The position numbers were made by a program, and so were the translations under genes. From assembly GCF_003254395.2 (NCBI RefSeq), contig NC_037639.1, positions 9,290,501 to 9,354,500 on the forward strand: a stretch of DNA of 64,000 bases, read 5' to 3'. This stretch comes from Apis mellifera. Its lineage: Eukaryota; Arthropoda; Insecta; Hymenoptera; Apidae. Under the pieces are notes generated by a model. The model was not told where the DNA came from, ran no database searches, and saw nothing but the letters and a program-made list of their open reading frames with translations. Shown piece by piece: positions 62,001-64,000 of the stretch (positions within the stretch are counted from its first letter, which is position 1; each line of letters opens with the position of its first letter).

Positions 62001-64000
62001 AAAAAAAAAAAGCGTCATGAACTGTGAGTTCAGGGGAGAAAAAAAAAATTGTTTTCCAGTTCCTCTCCCCGGATAGATTTATTATTCGTAAAAAAAGAAA
62101 GGGAAAAAAATAAACAAACAAATAAACAAAAAATAAAATAAAACAAAAAGCGCGAAGGTCGTCTAGGTATTTGCATTATTTTTTACGCTTCCATGATACT
62201 GCGCTCGTTTTTTGTTTACATCAATGTTGCAAAAACAATTTTGTCATGGAAAAAAAAAATCGTCGGATAGTGGATAATAACAATAAAAAAGAGAGAGGGA
62301 AAGAGGAGGGAAATAAAAATAAATAATACAGAAAAAATTATTATACAGTCTCAACTATGTTAACCAATCGCCTCCAATTATACACGATGGTCTTCAATGA
62401 TTGCTGGAACATCAATAGTCAGTCCGATCTTTTCCATCGACGCGTCAATGTCGCGACAATTAATTGTGAAATGACCTCCCTTAATTGATTGTTTGGAGAC
62501 ACGGATACATTTTATCCATCTCTCGTGATATGATCGCATGAAAAACGAATATTCTCGATCATGATTTATCCATTGTCGTCATCTCGTGCATCTCGTCAAC
62601 GTTCCATTTTAATGGGCAAATTTTAAACTAAATACGACTCGATACGAAACTGCTAACAAATATGCACGTATAATAATAATAATTAATAATAATTGTATCA
62701 TTAAATTTTGAAAAAGATTATAAATCTCGATAATAATGAACGCAAGAATTGTAAATGAATAATTTTAATCTTGATTCAACATTCAGTGTCGATCAATGTG
62801 TAATGTAAAATGTTTAATTAATTCATTTTTCGATATTAATTTGAACGCGTTATAATATCAGTGCGTTATATTGGCAAAAAGGAGTGCAATTTTTAATTTT
62901 GTTTTATATTTAAATCAATCCTTTCTTAAACCTATTTTACAGGACACGCAACTTTTTTAAAATTTTATCTAGAGTAGAATAAAAATTCCATCATCATTCG
63001 CGATTTCCTCTTCGTCGTTCGGGAAAAATTAATTTCTTTCGTGTTTCTCTTTTTCTCAGGTCCCTGCACCGCATGGAATTTGACGATACACGAGTACAGC
63101 AGGAACGGTGACCCGGCAGGGCCAAGATTGCACACATTTTGCTCGAGGGACACGTACAAAAATTTCACCCTACCATGGAAGACGAACATCGTGGTGGTTA
63201 GGTGAGTCCTCGCCCTATCCCTTCTCCGGTTCGGTGGACAGATTAGCCGGAAGTTGAGGGGAAACTTCGTCCATCGACGTCGACTAACGACAGTTACGCG
63301 ACACTTTTCTCGAGGAGATTATGACACCATGGCCTGAATTATGGGGGCAATTTATACGGCCGGTTTTTGCGTGGGTGAAAGGGCCAACTTAAAAATCGAT
63401 CGCCCGGAAAGATTTATCCACCGTCCAATGGGAAATCGTTCGAGGCCGAGGAGGAAAATCGCGGAGAGATTACATTTGTCATGGTTTTGTGTATCGATAC
63501 GACATTTCCTTCGAGCGCGAAGAGACCGTGAAAATTCTTACGGATATTACATGTAAAAGTCTGGTGAAAAATCGTTTTCTTTTCTTTTTTTTTTTTCTCG
63601 TGTAAGAAATTGCGCTTGAGCTTGGTCTTGATAGAGAGCGGGTTAAGAATGATGATGCATATTAGAATAATATATCAGACTCCTCTACGAGTGGCTTATA
63701 AGAATCTTTGGTCGTTTTCTATGTGCATTTATTTGTTATTCATGTTGGATAAGAATCTTGAAGAAAGTTTGTTGAAACGTTATTCGATCTATTGGTGGAT
63801 TTATTTAACTTTAGATTTTTATTGATTTATCTTTGTTACATTTATTAAACGATCTGTTCACAGATTACAAGCACTAGGAAGGACAGCACCGGAATATACG
63901 ATGAAATGGCGGAGCGAGTCTGTAATTGCAAACACGCACAAGAGCGGGCCATCGCCAGCACCGAATCACGTGATAGACTCCTCGACTGGAAATGGATTAC
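34924..64000 (+). CDS. sol-1: SOL-1-like multi-CUB membrane protein gene (ten exons, both ends incomplete)
   Basis: Ten exons joined by GT-AG introns keep one frame throughout: 34924-35052, 35217-35332, 36127-36370, 41222-41347, 51953-52071, 58029-58207, 58538-58699, 60176-60452, 63060-63201 and 63864 onward. They give about 543 residues. I see the second half of one CUB domain (residues 1-65), a Thr-rich linker, and three further CUB-like domains (about 116-243, 257-396 and 398-515), then a Ser/Pro-rich stalk. Several Asn-X-Ser/Thr sites support an extracellular location. Known family: SOL-1 proteins have four CUB domains and one membrane span, and act as auxiliary subunits of AMPA-type glutamate receptors; insect homologues exist. 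The SOL-1 name is my inference from domain count and order. Alternatives are another neuronal CUB protein (LEV-10, Neto or Culd type) or a secreted multi-CUB protein. Signal peptide, CUB1 N-half and membrane span are not in view. Confidence 0.7.
35217..35332 (+). CDS. sol-1: CUB gene exon b: end of first CUB and Thr-rich linker
   Basis: Acceptor TTTGTTGCAG, donor GTGAGT, after an intron of only 164 bp. It completes the codon split at 35052 and adds 38 codons. GPEVPPFDYNGFVATLNFIE is a standard CUB final strand (G-F-x-A-x-x-x-F). It is followed by a linker with seven Thr (EITTEAPTTVTTDITNKS), likely O-glycosylated, with one NKS site. An in-frame read-through past the donor exists for about 28 codons but lacks any domain. 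Confidence 0.85.
35333..36126. other. intron b-c
   Basis: About 790 bp of AT-rich intron with a poly-A run near 35717 and a pure C11 tract at 36050-36060, then a pyrimidine-poor acceptor ending TTTCGCAG. Nothing else seen. Confidence 0.7.
36127..36370 (+). CDS. sol-1: CUB gene exon c: start of second CUB domain
   Basis: Acceptor TTTCGCAG, donor GTAACG. It finishes a split Val and adds 80 codons. After a polar spacer (NGDGGYSVMFNPDLQDH) comes a first Cys (GSCDLEV), the stretch DTRGKLKSTTCKLVL with the second CUB Cys, and GHVSLTSYNL for the third beta strand. Gly-Lys-Leu-x-Ser-Thr-Thr-Cys occupies the place of the usual G-x-I-x-S-P-x-Y-P...C in CUB domains. The exon contains a second, consensus donor (GAG then GTGAGT at 36240), discussed as a finding. 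Confidence 0.85.
36371..41221. other. intron c-d, 4.85 kb
   Basis: AT-rich intron. It includes a poly-T run at 36595-36613, a block at about 38960-39720 that is poorer in CpG than its surroundings, and the ORFs 37140-37598 and 39433-39876 (minus), whose composition is simply AT-rich. A richer patch at 38480-38830 has no coding signal. No RNA gene recognised. Confidence 0.6.
41222..41347 (+). CDS. sol-1: CUB gene exon d: middle of second CUB domain
   Basis: Acceptor GGATGTTGCAG, donor GTAAGT. It finishes a split Ser and adds 41 codons. AQACQSSIEIFDGPSEGTAKS followed by LERICSP matches the CUB core C-x4-I-x-I-F-D-G-P with the following paired Cys. It ends in a proline run (RPPPPEF), an insertion before the next strand that is longer than in standard CUB domains. 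Confidence 0.85.
42417..42436. repeat. (GA)n microsatellite
   Basis: About nine GA units inside the largest intron. Confidence 0.9.
46560..47620. promoter_or_regulatory. CpG-rich block inside an intron
   Basis: About 1 kb that is clearly richer in G+C and CpG than its neighbours, with GCGCGC, CGCGGCCGCG and CGCGCGGGCAC words and a (GGGGAA)n run at 46655-46684. ORFs of 115-172 codons overlap on three frames here, which is expected when stop codons are rare and argues against any one being real. In bee genomes such patches can mark regulatory DNA; this is inference. Confidence 0.3.
48862..49212 (+). CDS. doubtful ORF, 116 codons, no known domain
   Basis: ATG to TGA open frame inside the largest CUB-gene intron. 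The C-terminal half (around KVENEPTGSVDLRAF and TWNVVAAFDEFVARS) has balanced composition and a protein-like alternation of acidic, basic and hydrophobic residues, unlike the low-complexity ORFs elsewhere. Minus-strand ORFs of similar length overlap it, so absence of stops is partly compositional. No promoter, partner exon or domain is visible. It may be chance, a nested single-exon gene or a repeat remnant. Confidence 0.12.
   Translation: MGMGRVKISFERRTSRDRWCLTMLSGGARRDISATSDPVCTGKVHTPDPDSLVQNPRMKVENEPTGSVDLRAFKETLAPPKTWNVVAAFDEFVARSRVEKLQSDPIEIRTRKEISR
50185..50208. repeat. (AT)n microsatellite
   Basis: Twelve uninterrupted AT units just after a poly-T run. Confidence 0.95.
50594..50619. 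repeat. (CAC)n short tandem repeat
   Basis: Eight to nine CAC units. On the minus strand this would read poly-Gly in a short ORF with no other coding features. Confidence 0.95.
50854..51018 (+). CDS. doubtful first coding exon with splice donor
   Basis: An open frame from ATG at 50854, with a second ATG in good context (AAAATGG) at 50932, runs to a strong donor: CACAC followed by GTAAGC at 51019. The part after the second ATG (MEANDVENLHAALCHH, then LPNFQALLPAPAH) looks protein-like. The region 50690-51060 is richer in G+C than its surroundings, and another frame is also open across it (50780-51022), so the frame choice is uncertain. It could be the start of a nested or alternative transcript, or conserved non-coding DNA. 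Confidence 0.12.
51573..51872 (+). CDS. doubtful open frame just upstream of exon e
   Basis: Open for 300 bp, ending at TAA 51870-51872, 80 bp before the acceptor of exon e. The peptide (around HVENHGEDPDFGKVYPMEDR and DSKPLRDLQSVSMERER) is balanced and acidic, with no low-complexity bias. There is no ATG near its head and no strong acceptor. A donor-like GCAAG then GTATAT lies inside at about 51695. If spliced from exon d it would be an alternative C-terminus that truncates the protein inside the second CUB. No domain recognised. Confidence 0.13.
   Translation, partial: SRQSRHEETIEEKGIYTTFAFLNYACSVHVENHGEDPDFGKVYPMEDRARELYDISDSKPLRDLQSVSMEREREEMTRIPLPPSKPYELYVTSAVTTAL
51953..52071 (+). CDS. 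sol-1: CUB gene exon e: end of second CUB domain
   Basis: A long pyrimidine tract (about 51891-51950) leads to TTCCAG; the donor is GTAAGC. It finishes a split Thr, then 39 codons. YSSNGRDMTVVLKRA is the S-x-G-x-x-M/L-x-V-x-L strand of a CUB domain and EEYMDVSYYFHD its final strand. Joining to exon d gives a continuous CUB C-terminus, which supports the 10.6-kb intron jump. Confidence 0.85.
52755..52789. repeat. nested inverted repeats
   Basis: GGCCGAGGT (52758-52766) is exactly complementary to ACCTCGGCC (52781-52789). Within the same span CTTGGCC (52755-52761) is complementary to GGCCAAG (52773-52779). The two pairings are mutually exclusive. A GGGG-CCTAG-CCCC mini-hairpin follows at about 52839-52852. 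Confidence 0.8.
54397..54730. repeat. tandem repeat, ~151-bp unit, just over two copies
   Basis: GTAGTATTGACGTTAATTTT starts at 54397 and 54549, and a diverged copy (GTAGTATTGGTG) starts at 54699, so the spacings are 152 and 150 bp. Copies 1 and 2 are nearly identical; the third breaks off after GCGCCCAA. AT-rich and non-coding. Confidence 0.92.
55267..55282. repeat. (GATC)4
   Basis: Four perfect GATC units. Confidence 0.9.
57894..57905. repeat. G12 homopolymer
   Basis: Twelve consecutive G on the plus strand, about 120 bp upstream of exon f. Confidence 0.9.
58029..58207 (+). CDS. sol-1: CUB gene exon f: start of third CUB-like domain
   Basis: Acceptor GATATTTCAG, donor GTAAGT. It finishes a split Glu and adds 59 codons. 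VCDVEYYGL, SPVKGSVVHPDPYRLF and RPIKCRQHF give the CUB plan of first Cys, a G-x-V-x-H/S-P strand and a second Cys followed by an aromatic strand; NQSVIIR is the next beta strand and carries an N-glycosylation site. It ends in phase 0. Confidence 0.85.
58208..58537. other. intron f-g, 330 bp
   Basis: AT-rich, with a weak acceptor (GCTCTCGAAG). The frame of exon g stays open well upstream of the acceptor, so the exact start of exon g rests on reading-frame continuity from exon f (phase 0 to phase 0). Confidence 0.6.
58538..58699 (+). CDS. sol-1: CUB gene exon g: Cys-rich insert of third CUB-like domain
   Basis: Exactly 54 codons, phase 0 at both ends, donor GTGAAT. It has six Cys: SPCKTKCGDSGCQC (spacing C-x3-C-x4-C-x-C) and TCLCGNYQ. 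In a standard CUB this position holds the single C-x2-D-x-L-x-V motif, so the extra Cys make this domain atypical. NKT is a possible glycosylation site. The phase-symmetric exon could be skipped without a frameshift. Confidence 0.8.
58700..60175. other. intron g-h, 1.48 kb
   Basis: AT-rich intron with pyrimidine-rich ORF-free segments around 59070-59160. A 30-bp near-perfect palindrome at 59506-59535 is listed separately. Confidence 0.65.
59506..59535. repeat. 30-bp near-perfect palindrome
   Basis: GATGGTTTCGAGTGT is followed directly by ACACTTGAAACCATC, its reverse complement with one mismatch (a G-U pair in RNA). It lies in intron g-h. Confidence 0.85.
60176..60452 (+). CDS. sol-1: CUB gene exon h: end of third and start of fourth CUB domain
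   Basis: Acceptor TATCCCACAG, donor GTAAGA; 92 codons, leaving phase 1. GLNFRAAYEFI is the final CUB strand (G-x-x-F-x-A-x-Y). The fourth domain starts at once with TYCGYHTM and continues with GEVNGGDL and a KCTWIL motif, the C-x-W strand that is the strongest CUB marker, followed by RQLTIEV. This is the largest internal exon. Confidence 0.9.
60453..63059. other. intron h-i, 2.6 kb
   Basis: AT-rich, with GA-rich patches (about 60940-60970), a GC-richer patch at 60690-61260 with overlapping ORFs on two plus frames, and A-rich tracts around 62030-62140. No domain in any ORF. The ORF 60905-61387 begins with Lys/Arg runs and is not supported. Confidence 0.6.
63060..63201 (+). CDS. sol-1: CUB gene exon i: core of fourth CUB domain
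   Basis: A strong pyrimidine tract and CTCAG acceptor; donor GTGAGT. It finishes a split Arg, then 46 codons. PCTAWNLTIHEYS is C-x-A-W-x-L-x-I-x-E-Y, replacing the acidic calcium-binding Asp seen in other CUB domains; HTFCSRDTYKNFTL carries the paired Cys and an NFT site; NIVVVR is the next strand. Confidence 0.88.
63202..63863. other. intron i-j, 0.66 kb
   Basis: AT-rich intron with a poly-T run near 63587 and an acceptor ending TTCACAG. Nothing else seen. Confidence 0.7.
63864..64000 (+). CDS. sol-1: CUB gene exon j: end of fourth CUB and start of stalk (runs off window)
   Basis: Finishes a split Arg and reads 45 codons to the window edge. LGRTAPEYTMKWRSES closes the CUB domain. The sequence then becomes polar and Ser/Pro/Asn-rich (NTHKSGPSPAPNHVIDSSTG), typical of a juxtamembrane stalk. 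A transmembrane helix and short cytoplasmic tail would be expected just beyond 64000 if the SOL-1-like call is right; neither is seen here. Confidence 0.85.
   Translation, partial: MTSTRKDSTGIYDEMAERVCNCKHAQERAIASTESRDRLLDWKWI

Overview
The window looks like nuclear DNA of a hymenopteran insect, most likely a bee and plausibly Apis. It is AT-rich yet unusually rich in CpG, full of short GA/CT, poly-A and poly-pyrimidine tracts, and sparse in genes. It opens with the 3' end of a Tc1/mariner element (1-208), and its one clear gene is an insect-type multi-exon gene with GT-AG introns. No bacterial operon, CRISPR array, rRNA or tRNA is visible.

Layout. 1-208: last 43 codons of a mariner transposase, stop, 3' terminal inverted repeat and TA target. 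211-29400: no gene I can support; microsatellites, a strong purine/pyrimidine block (9050-10000), a perfect 14-bp stem-loop (16677-16710), a possible minus-strand receptor-like relic (22612-22875) and a ~150-bp tandem duplication (27222-27524). 29410-29483: a candidate core promoter (TATA, initiator, DPE) followed by a good splice donor. 34924 to the window end: one plus-strand gene with ten phase-compatible coding exons, giving about 543 residues of extracellular CUB-domain protein. Its introns run from 164 bp to 10.6 kb and hold most of the other features: a CpG-rich block, a second ~150-bp tandem duplication, a few ORFs of doubtful status and structured inverted repeats.

The gene encodes the C-terminal half of one CUB domain and three more whole CUB-like domains, followed by the start of a polar stalk that leaves the window. 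Four extracellular CUB domains followed by a stalk is the architecture of the SOL-1 (suppressor of lurcher) family, auxiliary subunits of AMPA-type glutamate receptors. I therefore call it SOL-1-like. That identity is inferred from architecture, not from an alignment. The signal-peptide exon and the first half of CUB1 were not found upstream, and the transmembrane segment would lie beyond position 64000.
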